NCBI GenBank assembly: GCA_946479435.1
Contig: CAMLFX010000006.1
Location: 1 to 57,547, forward strand
Reading direction: 5' to 3'
Origin: an uncultured Sphingobacteriales bacterium
GTDB taxonomy: Bacteria > Bacteroidota > Bacteroidia > Chitinophagales > Chitinophagaceae
DNA length: 57,547 bases
Notes under the pieces: generated by a model
The model's input: only the letters and a program-made list of their open reading frames with translations
Databases searched by the model: none
What the model was told of the DNA's origin: nothing
Part shown: positions 7,911 through 17,335 of the stretch, piece after piece
Layout: every line of letters starts with the position of its first letter
Numbering within the stretch: the stretch's first letter is position 1
Program-made: the position numbers and the translations under genes

Positions 7911-9053
7911 ATGCGGATCGCTGTAAATACGAGGTTATTATTAAAAGACAAGTTAGAAGGGATTGGTTGGTTTACCCACCAGACATTGGAACGTATTGTG
8001 CGCCAGCACCCTGAGCATGAGTTTGTTTTCTTTTTCGACAGACCATACGACCCCATGTTTGTATTTGCACCAAACGTAACCCCGGTTGTTGTAGGGCCGC
8101 AGGCAAGGCATGCGGTTTTATTCTATTTATGGTTTGAATGGCGTTTGCCCGCGCTTCTTAAAAAATATAAAGCAGATCTGTTTTTGTCACCCGATGGATT
8201 TTCATCGTTAAGTACTAAAACACCCACCTGTCTTGTAATACATGACCTGGCATTTGAGCATTATCCCGAACATTTTAAACTTAGCCATAAACTATACTGG
8301 AGGCACTATAGTCCATTGTTCGCACGCCATGCACAACGTATAGCAACAGTATCAACCTTCTCGAAAGAAGATATTAGCAAACAGTACAAAATAAGCCCGG
8401 ATAAAATAGATGTTGTTTACAACGGTGCGCATAAAGAATACAGGCCACTAAGCTGGGAGGAGAAAGAAGCTACAAAAACAAAATACGCAGACGGCTGCGA
8501 ATACTTTGTATTTGCTGGTGCATTGCACCCCCGTAAGAATATTGTAAACCTATTGAAGGCTTTTATCATCTTCAAGAAGAAACAGCGTAGCAACATGAAG
8601 CTGGTGATAGTGGGCAGGCTGGCCTGGAAATATGAAGAGGTAGCGGAAATGCGTGAGAATATGCCATTTAAGGAAGATGTGAAGTGGGTGGGATATATGG
8701 GTGTGGAAGAGCTATCGAAAGTAATGGGTGCGGCCTACGCGTTGGTATATGCATCGCTGTTTGAGGGCTTTGGTATACCTATATTAGAAGCATATCAGTG
8801 TAATGTACCTGCTATAGTGAGTGATACATCTTCAATGCCTGAAGTAGCAGGAGATGCAGCATTATTAGTTGACCCTACAGATGCCGATGATATAGCTAAC
8901 AAAATGCAGTTGATATACAAAGACGAGATGCTGCGTGCTAAACTAATAGCAAAAATTCCTGAACAGGTTAAAAAGTTCACCTGGGAACTATCTGCACAAA
9001 GACTTTGGGACTGCATGATGAAATGCTATGCAGACGCGCAAAAAAGAAATTAG
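7911..9053 (+). CDS. Glycosyltransferase family 4 (GT-B fold)
   Basis: 380 residues. The N-terminal half holds the acceptor domain with the glycine-containing loop EGIGWFTHQ near residues 16-24. The C-terminal half holds the nucleotide-sugar domain with FAGALHPRKNI near 198-208 and the E-x7-E element in EGFGIPILEA near 284-293. It probably transfers a hexose to a lipid-linked or other glycan acceptor in the cytosol. It is divergent from the flippase gene, and its stop overlaps the convergent mreD stop by four bases. Donor and acceptor are not readable. Confidence 0.9.
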   Translation: MRIAVNTRLLLKDKLEGIGWFTHQTLERIVRQHPEHEFVFFFDRPYDPMFVFAPNVTPVVVGPQARHAVLFYLWFEWRLPALLKKYKADLFLSPDGFSSLSTKTPTCLVIHDLAFEHYPEHFKLSHKLYWRHYSPLFARHAQRIATVSTFSKEDISKQYKISPDKIDVVYNGAHKEYRPLSWEEKEATKTKYADGCEYFVFAGALHPRKNIVNLLKAFIIFKKKQRSNMKLVIVGRLAWKYEEVAEMRENMPFKEDVKWVGYMGVEELSKVMGAAYALVYASLFEGFGIPILEAYQCNVPAIVSDTSSMPEVAGDAALLVDPTDADDIANKMQLIYKDEMLRAKLIAKIPEQVKKFTWELSAQRLWDCMMKCYADAQKRN

Positions 9054-9595
9054 CCTCTCAACTTTGTTTGCTTGGTAAACAGCAACAAATAGGTAATAAT
9101 AAATAGTAAGGATGTAACCCCAGACGCTATTATTTTCAGTAGCAGGTATCCGATGTTGGATACATTCCAAAGTTCGATAGTAAAGAATACGGCATGGTGC
9201 AGTATAATTAGAAAACTACTGTAAACAAGGAATGGCATCCAGCCCATATTCTTTACCGAGGGCGACTGGCGCGCATATTCAGACAAATTCTTGGGCAACA
9301 AGGCATTTAAAACATTAGTGCGCAAATAAGCAATAAATACAGTTGCGCAAGCATGTATGCCCGCAGTATTCATAAAAGTATCAACAGTAAGGCCGGTAAA
9401 AAAACCAAGTATTAGCAATAGCCACACCGGTGTTTCGAATGGCAGCAGAAGAATAATTAATGGGTATACATACGGTATGAATACAGGGAAACCCGCCGGT
9501 TGTGACCACCAGCGCAGTGTTATCTTGTTTAAGATAAGTACCTGTATCATGATGATAAGGCAGAACCGGAGAAAATTTTTCAGGTATACGCTCAT
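9050..9595 (-). CDS. mreD: Rod shape-determining protein MreD
   Basis: 181 residues with five to six membrane helices, small and hydrophobic as usual for MreD, immediately after mreC. The call rests on size, topology and position because the family is poorly conserved. The start chosen is the ATG at 9595, which shares one base with the mreC stop (TGATG); a GTG one codon earlier is also possible. It anchors the elongasome in the inner membrane. The downstream partners often found in Bacteroidota (PBP2 and RodA genes) are not next to it here. Confidence 0.85.
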   Translation of the reverse strand: MSVYLKNFLRFCLIIMIQVLILNKITLRWWSQPAGFPVFIPYVYPLIILLLPFETPVWLLLILGFFTGLTVDTFMNTAGIHACATVFIAYLRTNVLNALLPKNLSEYARQSPSVKNMGWMPFLVYSSFLIILHHAVFFTIELWNVSNIGYLLLKIIASGVTSLLFIITYLLLFTKQTKLRG

Positions 9596-10449
9596 CACTT
9601 AATTTTTACAGAGTCTTCTAATTGGTTACGCTCAGGCAGCATTTTGTCTTCTACCACATACACATATTGCAGGTTGCGGAAGTTGGTAGCCGTATGCAAG
9701 TGCAATATCTGCATGCCTGTTTTCTTTATCAGTTCTATTTTATATACGTTGCCCACTAATACATCTGTTGGGAAGAATGAATAGCTGGTCGTAAAAACAG
9801 AATCGCCTTTGTGTACTTTTATCTGTTGGGGCACATCTTTCATTAGCAATTCATCGGGCCTTCCACCGTCCCAGCTTACATAACCTATAGTACCATCTTT
9901 CAACTTAGCGCTTACCTGCTGCTTAACGCTTAATACAGATATGGCACTTGCAAAGTGATTAGACACATGCACTACACGGCCTACAATACCATTGCCTGAT
10001 ATTACTGCCATGTTTTTCTTCACGCCTTCTTCACTACCTCGATTGACGGTAATATAATTATTTGCGGCACTAACAGAGTTATTCACAACACGTGCAGTAC
10101 GGTATAAGTATTCAGCATACTTCACTACATGCTTATTTGTATCAATCGGTAATACTTCGCGCTTTACAAAACTATCAGAAAGGGTATCATAACTATTGGC
10201 GGCAGATAGTTGCAAACGCAAACGACTGTTCTCATTAATAAGGCTATCGTTCATGCGCTTCAACCCGAAGTAATAAACTACATCGTTTTGCTTTTTGTAC
10301 AACAGGCCAATAACAGAATTCGCCGAGCTCATTATTTCATTGCCTTGCAGCATATTGGTGCGTGCAATAAGTATGATACATACTATTTCTAATCCCAGGA
10401 AAAGGATGAGGTTAAAGAACCGCCGTATAAATAGTATGAAATTGCGCAC
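9595..10449 (-). CDS. mreC: Rod shape-determining protein MreC
   Basis: 284 residues. A short cytoplasmic start and one membrane helix (near 8-28) are followed by a coiled-coil region (near 50-85, containing RMNDSLINENSRLRLQLSAA) and the periplasmic beta-rich MreC domain, with NRGSEEGVKKNMAVISGNGIVG-like motifs in the middle and a VLVGNVYKIE strand near the end. The start is GTG at 10449; no ATG lies before the membrane helix. It links MreB to the periplasmic cell-wall machinery. It sits 45 bases after mreB and runs into mreD. Confidence 0.93.
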   Translation of the reverse strand: MRNFILFIRRFFNLILFLGLEIVCIILIARTNMLQGNEIMSSANSVIGLLYKKQNDVVYYFGLKRMNDSLINENSRLRLQLSAANSYDTLSDSFVKREVLPIDTNKHVVKYAEYLYRTARVVNNSVSAANNYITVNRGSEEGVKKNMAVISGNGIVGRVVHVSNHFASAISVLSVKQQVSAKLKDGTIGYVSWDGGRPDELLMKDVPQQIKVHKGDSVFTTSYSFFPTDVLVGNVYKIELIKKTGMQILHLHTATNFRNLQYVYVVEDKMLPERNQLEDSVKIK

Positions 10450-10494
10450 CTGTTACAGATGTATTAATTTATTGCTATCGGGAAAACAAAAGAC

Positions 10495-11517
10495 CTACTT
10501 CATCAGGAAAGGCATCTTCACAACATTTTTCAACGCCATGCCTGTGCCACGCACTACAGCACGCAACGGGTCTTCAGCTACCTGTACCGGCAATTTTATT
10601 TTGTGCGATATGCGTTTATCCAGTCCGCGAAGCAAGGCGCCACCACCTGTTAAGTACAAGCCACGGCGATAAATATCTGCAGCCAGTTCAGGAGGTGTAC
10701 TTTCCAGTGCTTTCAAAATAGCTTCTTCTATTTTGAAGATCGATTTATCGAGCGCTTCAGCTACTTCCTGGTACGATACCATGATTTGTTTAGGGATACC
10801 TGTTACAAGGTCACGACCGTTCACAGCGATATCATCCGGTGGATTATCCAGTTCTTTCAAAGCAGAGCCTACGTGTATTTTAATTTGCTCAGCAGTACGC
10901 TCGCCTATCATAAGGCTATGATAGCGGCGCATTGTTTCCATAATGTCTGCAGTGAATTCATCGCCTGCAATACGTATTGACTGATCGCAAACGATACCTG
11001 CCAGTGCAATAACGGATATGCCGGTAGTACCACCGCCAATATCTATGATCATGTTACCGGTAGGTTCTTCAACATCTATACCAATGCCTAGTGCTGCGGC
11101 CATAGGTTCGTGTATCATATACACTTCTTTAGCGCCAGCCTGTTCGGCAGAGTCGCGCACTGCGCGTTTTTCTACTTCGGTAATGCTTGACGGGATACAT
11201 ATAACCATCCTCCAGCTTGGCGGGAACAATGGTTTTTTGGGGTAAACAAGTTTGATCATTTCACGCAGCATACCTTCAGCTGCGTTGAAATCTGCAATAA
11301 CACCGTCTTTTAGCGGGCGTATGGTTTTCAAATTTTCGTGGGTCTTTTCATGCATCATCATTGCCTTTTTACCCACTGCTACTATTTTATTTGTAGTGCG
11401 GTCTATGGCAACGATCGATGGTTCATCAACCACCACCTGATCATTATGAATAATAAGGGTATTGGCAGTACCCAGGTCGATCGCTATCTCTTGCGTCAGA
11501 AAATTGAACAATCCCAT
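10495..11517 (-). CDS. mreB: Rod shape-determining protein MreB, actin-like
   Basis: 340 residues, the usual length. The actin-fold motifs are all present: DLGTANTLI near residues 14-22 (phosphate 1), IDIGGGTTGISV near 159-170 (phosphate 2) and YLTGGGALLRGLD near 288-300 (adenosine). The N-terminal MGLFNFLTQ is the membrane-binding amphipathic segment. It polymerises under the inner membrane and directs lateral cell-wall synthesis, so the cell is probably rod-shaped. First gene of mreBCD; a near-consensus promoter box lies about 42 bases upstream. Confidence 0.97.
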   Translation of the reverse strand: MGLFNFLTQEIAIDLGTANTLIIHNDQVVVDEPSIVAIDRTTNKIVAVGKKAMMMHEKTHENLKTIRPLKDGVIADFNAAEGMLREMIKLVYPKKPLFPPSWRMVICIPSSITEVEKRAVRDSAEQAGAKEVYMIHEPMAAALGIGIDVEEPTGNMIIDIGGGTTGISVIALAGIVCDQSIRIAGDEFTADIMETMRRYHSLMIGERTAEQIKIHVGSALKELDNPPDDIAVNGRDLVTGIPKQIMVSYQEVAEALDKSIFKIEEAILKALESTPPELAADIYRRGLYLTGGGALLRGLDKRISHKIKLPVQVAEDPLRAVVRGTGMALKNVVKMPFLMK

Positions 11518-11558
11518 ATGTTTGGTTACTAAATCGGTGTTTTTTTGGAAAATATTGG

Positions 11559-11566
11559 CAAAGTTG
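11559..11566 (-). promoter_or_regulatory. Possible -7 box for mreBCD
   Basis: On the minus strand this reads CAACTTTG, one mismatch from TAnnTTTG, 41 bases before the mreB ATG. Weak alone; position is right. Confidence 0.3.
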
Positions 11567-11837
11567 ATAAAAAAGCACCCGATTTACGTCAAAAAATGGG
11601 ATTTTTTTTAGCTAAGCAGGGTAAAGATAAAACTAATTATCTGCCAAAATCAAACCCATATTTTTTAACCATTATAATAAGTTTAGTAAAGCTCAAGTTG
11701 TTAATAACCAATATTTAAGGAAAGGTTAATTTTTACTTTTATTCTTGATGTTTATAAAACATTCTATATATGTGAATGTTTGCCAGAATTAGTTCCTATA
11801 CACACTAATTAAATGTTCGTAATCACCTAATTTTTTC

Positions 11838-11845
11838 TACTTTTG
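11838..11845 (+). promoter_or_regulatory. -7 promoter box for carB
   Basis: TACTTTTG, exact TAnnTTTG match, 96 bases before the carB ATG. This implies an unusually long leader of about 90 bases for this window, where most leaders look shorter than 40. Confidence 0.55.
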
Positions 11846-11850
11846 CACCT

Positions 11851-11915
11851 CGGGCGTTGAGCCCGATTTGTTTATCTGCTCATCGCGCCCACGGGTATGT
11901 CTTCCCGTTTTTCTT
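11851..11915 (+). promoter_or_regulatory. Attenuator-like leader of carB: two hairpins, the second with a T-tract
   Basis: Hairpin 1 is CGGGC-GTTGA-GCCCG (11851-11865). Hairpin 2 is ACGGG (11891-11895) with CCCGT (11904-11908), followed directly by TTTTCTTTT, a short intrinsic terminator form. The arms can also pair crosswise: CCCG of 11862-11865 with CGGG of 11892-11895, and GGGCG of 11852-11856 with CGCCC of 11886-11890. This allows mutually exclusive folds. A 9-codon ORF (11897-11926, MSSRFSFRT) lies inside hairpin 2. A termination/antitermination switch for carB is inferred. I recognise no PyrR-type sequence or named riboswitch. Confidence 0.45.
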
Positions 11916-11941
11916 TTAGAACATAGATTGTAAAAATATAT

Positions 11942-14797
11942 ATGCCGCGCGACAACTCCATTAAAAGTGTACTTATTATAGGCTCAGGACCCATTATAAT
12001 TGGCCAGGCCTGCGAATTTGACTATTCAGGCTCACAAGCTGCACGCAGCTTGCGCGAAGAAGGGATAGAAGTTATATTGATTAATTCTAACCCTGCAACT
12101 ATCATGACAGACCCGATAGTTGCTGATAAAGTATACCTGCTACCGCTTACCGTTGAAAGTATTGAGCAAATACTGGAAGAGAACAAAATAGATGCGGTGT
12201 TGCCTACCATGGGTGGGCAAACAGCCCTCAACCTTGCAAAGGAAGCAGAAGAGCTTGGCGTATGGGAGAAATACAATGTAAGGCTGATAGGGGTTGATAT
12301 AAAAGCTATTGATAAAGCAGAGGACCGCGAATTATTCCGCAGGTGGATGATAGACCTTGGTGTGCCTGTTGCCACCGCTAAAACTGCAAACTCGCTATTA
12401 GAAGGGAAAGAGTATGCACAGGAAATAGGGCTACCAATAGTTATTCGCCCGTCGTTTACGCTGGGCGGTACCGGTGGTGGTTTCGTAATGCATAAAGAGG
12501 AGCTGGACGCTGCACTTGAACGCGGTTTAACAGCATCGCCCATGCACGAAGTACTGGTAGAACAGGCCGTGCTAGGATGGAAGGAATTTGAGCTGGAGTT
12601 GCTACGTGATATGAGTGATAACGTTGTTATCATTTGTACGGTAGAAAACTTTGACCCGATGGGCATACATACGGGTGACAGTATAACGGTGGCGCCAGCT
12701 ATGACGCTGAGCGATACAGCATTTCAACTGATGCGCAATACAGCCATTATGATGATGCGCGACCTGGGTAATTTTGCCGGCGGTTGTAACGTACAGTTTG
12801 CACTAAACCCCGAAACGGAAGAACTGATTGCAATAGAGATAAATCCGCGCGTAAGCCGTTCATCAGCACTGGCATCAAAAGCAACAGGTTATCCTATTGC
12901 CAAGATAGCGGCTAAGCTGGCCATTGGTTATTCCTTGGATGAACTGAAAAACCAGATAACACAAACAACATCGGCATATTTTGAGCCTGCACTTGACTAT
13001 GTAATAGTAAAAATGCCGCGCTGGAATTTTGATAAGTTTAAAGGTGCCGACGATACACTTGGCCTGCAAATGAAATCGGTAGGGGAAGTGATGGCAATAG
13101 GCCGCAGTTTCCCTGAGGCGTTGCAGAAAGCCTGCCAGAGTTTGGAAAATAACGCGACAGGTTTAAGCTCTATAAGCAGCACAAAAGTAAAAGCTGAAGA
13201 CCTGTTGGAATCCTTGAAGCGCCCTACATGGGATAGGATATTTAAAATAAAAGAAGCCTTATCTGCTGGTGTATCTATAAAAACACTAAGAGAGATAACA
13301 TATATTGACCGCTGGTTCCTGTATCAAATACAAGACATAGTAAACCTTGAGAATAAAATAAAAGAATATAAGCACCTTGAAAAGCTTCCCGATGATTTGC
13401 TTTCGGAAGCGAAACAAATGGGCTTTAGCGATGAACAGATTGCAGACCTTATAAAAGATTGCACGGCGGAAGAAGTATATGAGCACCGTAAGAAAATAGG
13501 TATAAAACGTTCTTACAAAATGGTGGATACATGTAGTGCTGAGTTTGAAGCAAAAACACCGTATTACTACAGTACTTTCGAACCATCATCATACGACAAA
13601 GAGACAAAAGCTGAACTTGCTTTCAACGAAAGCAAAATTTCTGATAAGAAGAAAATAATAGTATTGGGTTCAGGGCCAAACCGTATCGGCCAGGGTATTG
13701 AATTTGATTATTGCTGTACACATGGGTTGATGGCCATCAGGGAAGCGGGTTATGAATCGATAATGGTTAACTGCAATCCTGAAACAGTATCTACCGATTT
13801 TGATATTGCTGATAAACTATACTTCGAACCTGTATATTGGGAACATCTTTGGGAAATAATAGAACACGAAAATCCATACGGTGTTATAGTGCAATTGGGT
13901 GGTCAAACGGCATTAAAGCTTGCCAAACGTTTGCATGAAAAGGGTGTTAAAATAATAGGTACTTCTTTCGATGATATGGATATAGCGGAAGACCGCGGCC
14001 GCTTCAGCGATTTGCTGAAGGAGTTGGGCATTCCTTACCCTAACTACGGTACAGCATACACTACCGATGAAGCTATAGATGTAGCCAACGAGGTAGGGTA
14101 TCCTGTATTGGTGCGCCCCAGCTATGTATTAGGTGGCCAGCGTATGCGTATCGTTATCAATGACGATGAACTGGAAAAGAGTGTGATCAGCTTATTGAAA
14201 CACTTGCCGGGCAATAAGATTTTGATAGACCATTTCCTCGACAGGTGCCAGGAAGCCGAAGTAGATGCAATATGCGATGGGGAAGATGTGCACATAATGG
14301 GTATTATGGAGCATATAGAACCTGCGGGCATTCATAGTGGCGATAGCCACGCGGTATTGCCGGCATTCAACCTTGGCCAGATGGTAGTAGATGAAATGTC
14401 GGACTATGCAAAAAAGATAGCATTGAGACTAAATATAAAAGGCCTTATTAATATACAGTTTGCTATAAAAGATGGTAAGGTGTATGTGATAGAAGCTAAC
14501 CCGCGTGCGAGCCGTACAACACCATTCATTGCAAAAGCTTATGGTATACCGTACCTGAATATAGCTACACAAGTAATGATGGGTGTTAAAAAACTAAAAG
14601 ATTATAAAGTAGAAAAAAACCTGAAAGGTTTTGCAGTAAAAGAGCCGGTATTTAGCTTCAATAAATTTCCTAACGTAAATAAAGAATTAGGCCCTGAAAT
14701 GAAAAGTACGGGAGAAGCGATAAGGTTTATCAAAGACCTCAGAGACCCTTGGTTCAGACAGCTTTATAAAGAGCGCAGTATGCACCTTAGTAAATAG
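11942..14797 (+). CDS. carB: Carbamoyl-phosphate synthase large subunit, short form
   Basis: 951 residues. It makes carbamoyl phosphate from bicarbonate, ammonia (from CarA) and 2 ATP for pyrimidines and arginine. The two duplicated ATP-grasp halves are plain: [22 protein letters not shown] near residues 9-30 and [21 protein letters not shown] near 572-592, each with [15 protein letters not shown] metal sites (near 299 and 855). The protein stops just after [11 protein letters not shown], where Escherichia coli CarB (1073 residues) continues with about 130 residues of MGS allosteric domain. That domain, the UMP and ornithine site, is absent. carA is not adjacent. A leader with an attenuator-like fold precedes it and a terminator follows. 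Confidence 0.96.
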   Translation: MPRDNSIKSVLIIGSGPIIIGQACEFDYSGSQAARSLREEGIEVILINSNPATIMTDPIVADKVYLLPLTVESIEQILEENKIDAVLPTMGGQTALNLAKEAEELGVWEKYNVRLIGVDIKAIDKAEDRELFRRWMIDLGVPVATAKTANSLLEGKEYAQEIGLPIVIRPSFTLGGTGGGFVMHKEELDAALERGLTASPMHEVLVEQAVLGWKEFELELLRDMSDNVVIICTVENFDPMGIHTGDSITVAPAMTLSDTAFQLMRNTAIMMMRDLGNFAGGCNVQFALNPETEELIAIEINPRVSRSSALASKATGYPIAKIAAKLAIGYSLDELKNQITQTTSAYFEPALDYVIVKMPRWNFDKFKGADDTLGLQMKSVGEVMAIGRSFPEALQKACQSLENNATGLSSISSTKVKAEDLLESLKRPTWDRIFKIKEALSAGVSIKTLREITYIDRWFLYQIQDIVNLENKIKEYKHLEKLPDDLLSEAKQMGFSDEQIADLIKDCTAEEVYEHRKKIGIKRSYKMVDTCSAEFEAKTPYYYSTFEPSSYDKETKAELAFNESKISDKKKIIVLGSGPNRIGQGIEFDYCCTHGLMAIREAGYESIMVNCNPETVSTDFDIADKLYFEPVYWEHLWEIIEHENPYGVIVQLGGQTALKLAKRLHEKGVKIIGTSFDDMDIAEDRGRFSDLLKELGIPYPNYGTAYTTDEAIDVANEVGYPVLVRPSYVLGGQRMRIVINDDELEKSVISLLKHLPGNKILIDHFLDRCQEAEVDAICDGEDVHIMGIMEHIEPAGIHSGDSHAVLPAFNLGQMVVDEMSDYAKKIALRLNIKGLINIQFAIKDGKVYVIEANPRASRTTPFIAKAYGIPYLNIATQVMMGVKKLKDYKVEKNLKGFAVKEPVFSFNKFPNVNKELGPEMKSTGEAIRFIKDLRDPWFRQLYKERSMHLSK

Positions 14798-14801
14798 ATT
14801 G

Positions 14802-14825
14802 AACGCCCGCAAGGGCGTTTTTTTA
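14802..14825 (+). terminator. Intrinsic terminator after carB
   Basis: AACGCCC-GCAA-GGGCGTT, a 7-bp stem closed by a GNRA tetraloop, then seven T. Confidence 0.85.
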
Positions 14826-14879
14826 TATGTGTCTTAAATAGTTTTCTTTCTTCTTGATGAACGGAACGGCTACCTCTAA

Positions 14880-14887
14880 TATCTTTG
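14880..14887 (+). promoter_or_regulatory. -7 promoter box for the TonB-dependent receptor
   Basis: TATCTTTG, exact TAnnTTTG match, 20 bases before the ATG at 14908; TTG at 14854-14856 could be the -33 element though the gap is wide. The box lies inside the longer open frame that begins at 14854, which supports 14908 as the true start. Confidence 0.55.
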
Positions 14888-14907
14888 CGCCCGCACAAAC
14901 AACTTTA

Positions 14908-16761
14908 ATGAAAAAACTACTTTTCTTCGGGTGTACAGTTTTAGCTGCTATGCAGGTAAATGCACAAACAACTACGCAACTGGATTCTGTTATCATCCGC
15001 CAAAATCGTTTTCAGCTGGCGCTGACTAAGCAGAATAAATCAATACAAGTAATAACAAGCAAAGAAATAAGTGCCTTACCGGTAAAATCGACCAATGAAT
15101 TATTGGCCTATGCTGCGGGTGTCGATTTAAGGCAGCGTGGACCTGCTGGTACACAAAGCGATGTAAGTATAGATGGCGGTACATTCGACCAAACACTCGT
15201 ATTAATAAATGGCGTAAAAATGTCTGATCCGCAAACCGGTCACCATCTGATGAATTTGCCGATACCACTTTCATCTATTGATCATATAGAAATACTACGC
15301 GGGCCGGCAGCGTATATATATGGTGTAAATGCTTTGGCGGGTGCTATAAATATAGTGACCAAAGTACCTAAAACGAATGAAGTAAGCGGGCAGATATATG
15401 TTGGCTCAAGCTTTAAAACAGATACGGCAACAGGGGAAACATATTATGGCTGGGGTGCGCAGGCATCGGCAAGCCTTGGCTCTGAGAAAGTATCCAACAT
15501 ATTTTCTATAGCGCACGATGAAGGTAATGGCTACCGCCATAACACAGCCTTCAATGCATACAGGCTATTTTATCAAAATAAAACATCCATCAATGCAAAG
15601 AATGAAATAGATGCGATGGGTGGATATGAATATAATACATTTGGCGCCAATGGATATTACAGTGCGCCGGGCGATGCGGAATCGAAAGAAACTACGCAAA
15701 CAGCATTGGGTAGCCTACGTTATACATACAAGCCTACAGGCAATTTTTCAATCAGCCCGCGTATTAGTTACAGATACAATAATGATGACTATATCTATGT
15801 AAAAAGCAAACCTTCATTGTATCACAACATACACGAAACAAATGTGGTTACAGGTGAGATACAATCGGTACTGAATACAAAGAAGGGCCATATTGGCGCA
15901 GGTGTGGAATTGCGTAACGAACAAATAAATAGCAGCAACCTCGGCGAACGCGAAAGAAATAATTTGGGTATTTACGGAGAATACAAGCATGATTTTTCTG
16001 ATAAGCTGAATGCTGGCATTGGTTTATATGCTAATTATAACAGCGATTATGACTGGCAGCTTTTTCCAGGTGTAGATGTGGGTTATTTTATTGATAAAAA
16101 ATGGAAGCTATATGCATCTGCTACACGGGGCCAGCGTTTACCAACATATACCGACTTATATTATAAAGGGCCAACTAACATTGGTAATGATCAGTTACAA
16201 CCTGAAGAAGCCAGTTATGCAGAAGGTGGTTTGAAATATTCAGATAGAAGTTTTTCAGCACAGGCACATTATTTCTACAAGTATGTAACCAATTTTATCG
16301 ACTGGGTAAGGGCAAATCCAACTGATCCCTGGCAGCCACAAAATTACCAGTCAGTAACAACAAAAGGTATCAGTCTGAATATTGGATATGACTTGTATGT
16401 TTCGAAAAATGTACACTCAAATGTAAACATAAGTTATACATACCTCGATCCTAAAATTGACGCACCGGGCACGGAAACATCAAAATATACAATAGACGCA
16501 TTGAAACACCAGGCGACAGCCAGTATGAGAAATATATTGTTTAATAAATTAAATCTGAATGTTACTGGCAGGTATCTATATCGCATAAGTGCCAACGATT
16601 ACACCTTACTGGATGTACGTGCAGGTTATCAGTGGAAAGATTTTCTTGTATATGCAGATTTGAATAACATATTAGATACCCAATATAAGGAAATAGGCTC
16701 TGTGCCTATGCCAGGACGCTGGTACAGCTTTGGTATTAAATTTAACAAGCTGCTACCTTGA
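14908..16761 (+). CDS. TonB-dependent outer-membrane receptor, BtuB-like size
   Basis: 617 residues from the ATG at 14908, chosen because MKKLLFFGCTVLAAMQVNAQ is a clear signal peptide (cleavage after NAQ or VNA) and the promoter box lies just before it. The plug domain spans about residues 30-160 (IQVITSKEISALPVKSTNELL, then EILRGPAAYIYGVNALAGAINI). The 22-strand barrel fills the rest and ends in the aromatic YSFGIKFNKLLP. There is no N-terminal carboxypeptidase-like repeat and no SusD partner, so it is not a SusC glycan importer. It more resembles cobalamin or siderophore receptors. Transported ligand unknown. Confidence 0.9.
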   Translation: MKKLLFFGCTVLAAMQVNAQTTTQLDSVIIRQNRFQLALTKQNKSIQVITSKEISALPVKSTNELLAYAAGVDLRQRGPAGTQSDVSIDGGTFDQTLVLINGVKMSDPQTGHHLMNLPIPLSSIDHIEILRGPAAYIYGVNALAGAINIVTKVPKTNEVSGQIYVGSSFKTDTATGETYYGWGAQASASLGSEKVSNIFSIAHDEGNGYRHNTAFNAYRLFYQNKTSINAKNEIDAMGGYEYNTFGANGYYSAPGDAESKETTQTALGSLRYTYKPTGNFSISPRISYRYNNDDYIYVKSKPSLYHNIHETNVVTGEIQSVLNTKKGHIGAGVELRNEQINSSNLGERERNNLGIYGEYKHDFSDKLNAGIGLYANYNSDYDWQLFPGVDVGYFIDKKWKLYASATRGQRLPTYTDLYYKGPTNIGNDQLQPEEASYAEGGLKYSDRSFSAQAHYFYKYVTNFIDWVRANPTDPWQPQNYQSVTTKGISLNIGYDLYVSKNVHSNVNISYTYLDPKIDAPGTETSKYTIDALKHQATASMRNILFNKLNLNVTGRYLYRISANDYTLLDVRAGYQWKDFLVYADLNNILDTQYKEIGSVPMPGRWYSFGIKFNKLLP

Positions 16762-16775
16762 TAGTTGTAAACGGT

Positions 16776-16783
16776 TAACTTTG
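16776..16783 (+). promoter_or_regulatory. -7 promoter box for the thioesterase gene
   Basis: TAACTTTG, exact match, 13 bases before the ATG at 16797, so the leader would be only a few bases. Confidence 0.5.
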
Positions 16784-16796
16784 AAAGACTAATAAA

Positions 16797-17318
16797 ATGA
16801 CGATGCAAACAAAAGTACCACAGGATACCCACATCATTATGTCGGAACTGGTATTGCCTAATGATACCAATACCCTGGGTAACCTGATGGGTGGTAAACT
16901 AATGCATTGGATGGATATAGCAGCAGCTATATCAGCACAGAAACATTGCAATTGCCCGGTGGTGACAGCTTCAGTAGATAATGTATCGTTCAATATACCT
17001 ATAAAACTAGGCAATCTGTTAACAATAGAATCTAAGCTGACAAGGTCTTTCAACACATCGATGGAAGTTTACATAAGGGTGTGGGGGGAAGACCTTGCAG
17101 CCCAATATAAATATTTGAGTAACGAAGCGTATTTGACCTTTGTGGCGTTAGACCCCAACGGACGGCCACGCAAAGTGCCCGAAATAATTCCGCAAACCGA
17201 TGAGGAAAAGAAATATTTTGATGGTGCGTTGCGCCGAAGACAACTGAGGCTGATATTAGGTGGTAAAATGAAACCTAAAGACGCGGGTGAATTGAAAGCA
17301 TTATTTTTTAACGATTAA
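16797..17318 (+). CDS. Acyl-CoA thioesterase, hotdog fold (YciA/BFIT type)
   Basis: 173 residues with one hotdog domain. The motif NTLGNLMGGKLMHWMDIAAA near residues 25-44 contains the family's G-G-x-L-M-x-W-x-D with the active-site aspartate. A second strand motif, TASVDNVSFNIPIKLGN, lies near 59-75. It hydrolyses acyl-CoA esters to free CoA and acid in the cytosol; chain-length preference is not readable. An ATG two codons later (16803) is an alternative start. The M16-like gene follows after 17 bases, so the two may be co-transcribed. Confidence 0.9.
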   Translation: MTMQTKVPQDTHIIMSELVLPNDTNTLGNLMGGKLMHWMDIAAAISAQKHCNCPVVTASVDNVSFNIPIKLGNLLTIESKLTRSFNTSMEVYIRVWGEDLAAQYKYLSNEAYLTFVALDPNGRPRKVPEIIPQTDEEKKYFDGALRRRQLRLILGGKMKPKDAGELKALFFND

Positions 17319-17335
17319 AGAAACAACCCAAACTT

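Larger units (their letters stand above)
11518..11941. other. Gene-free stretch between divergent mreB and carB
   Basis: 424 bases, AT-rich, with no convincing gene. The part next to mreB holds a one-mismatch promoter box (11559-11566). The middle (about 11600-11800) shows nothing I can name. The part next to carB holds a promoter box (11838-11845) and a roughly 90-base leader with two hairpins (11851-11915). Confidence 0.7.

Noticed and set aside
12022..12666. Minus-strand ORF of 214 codons inside carB
   Set aside because: Serine-rich shadow of a highly conserved ATP-grasp region.
14854..14907. Extended N-terminus of the TonB receptor (18 codons)
   Set aside because: It would sit before the signal peptide and cover the exact promoter box at 14880.
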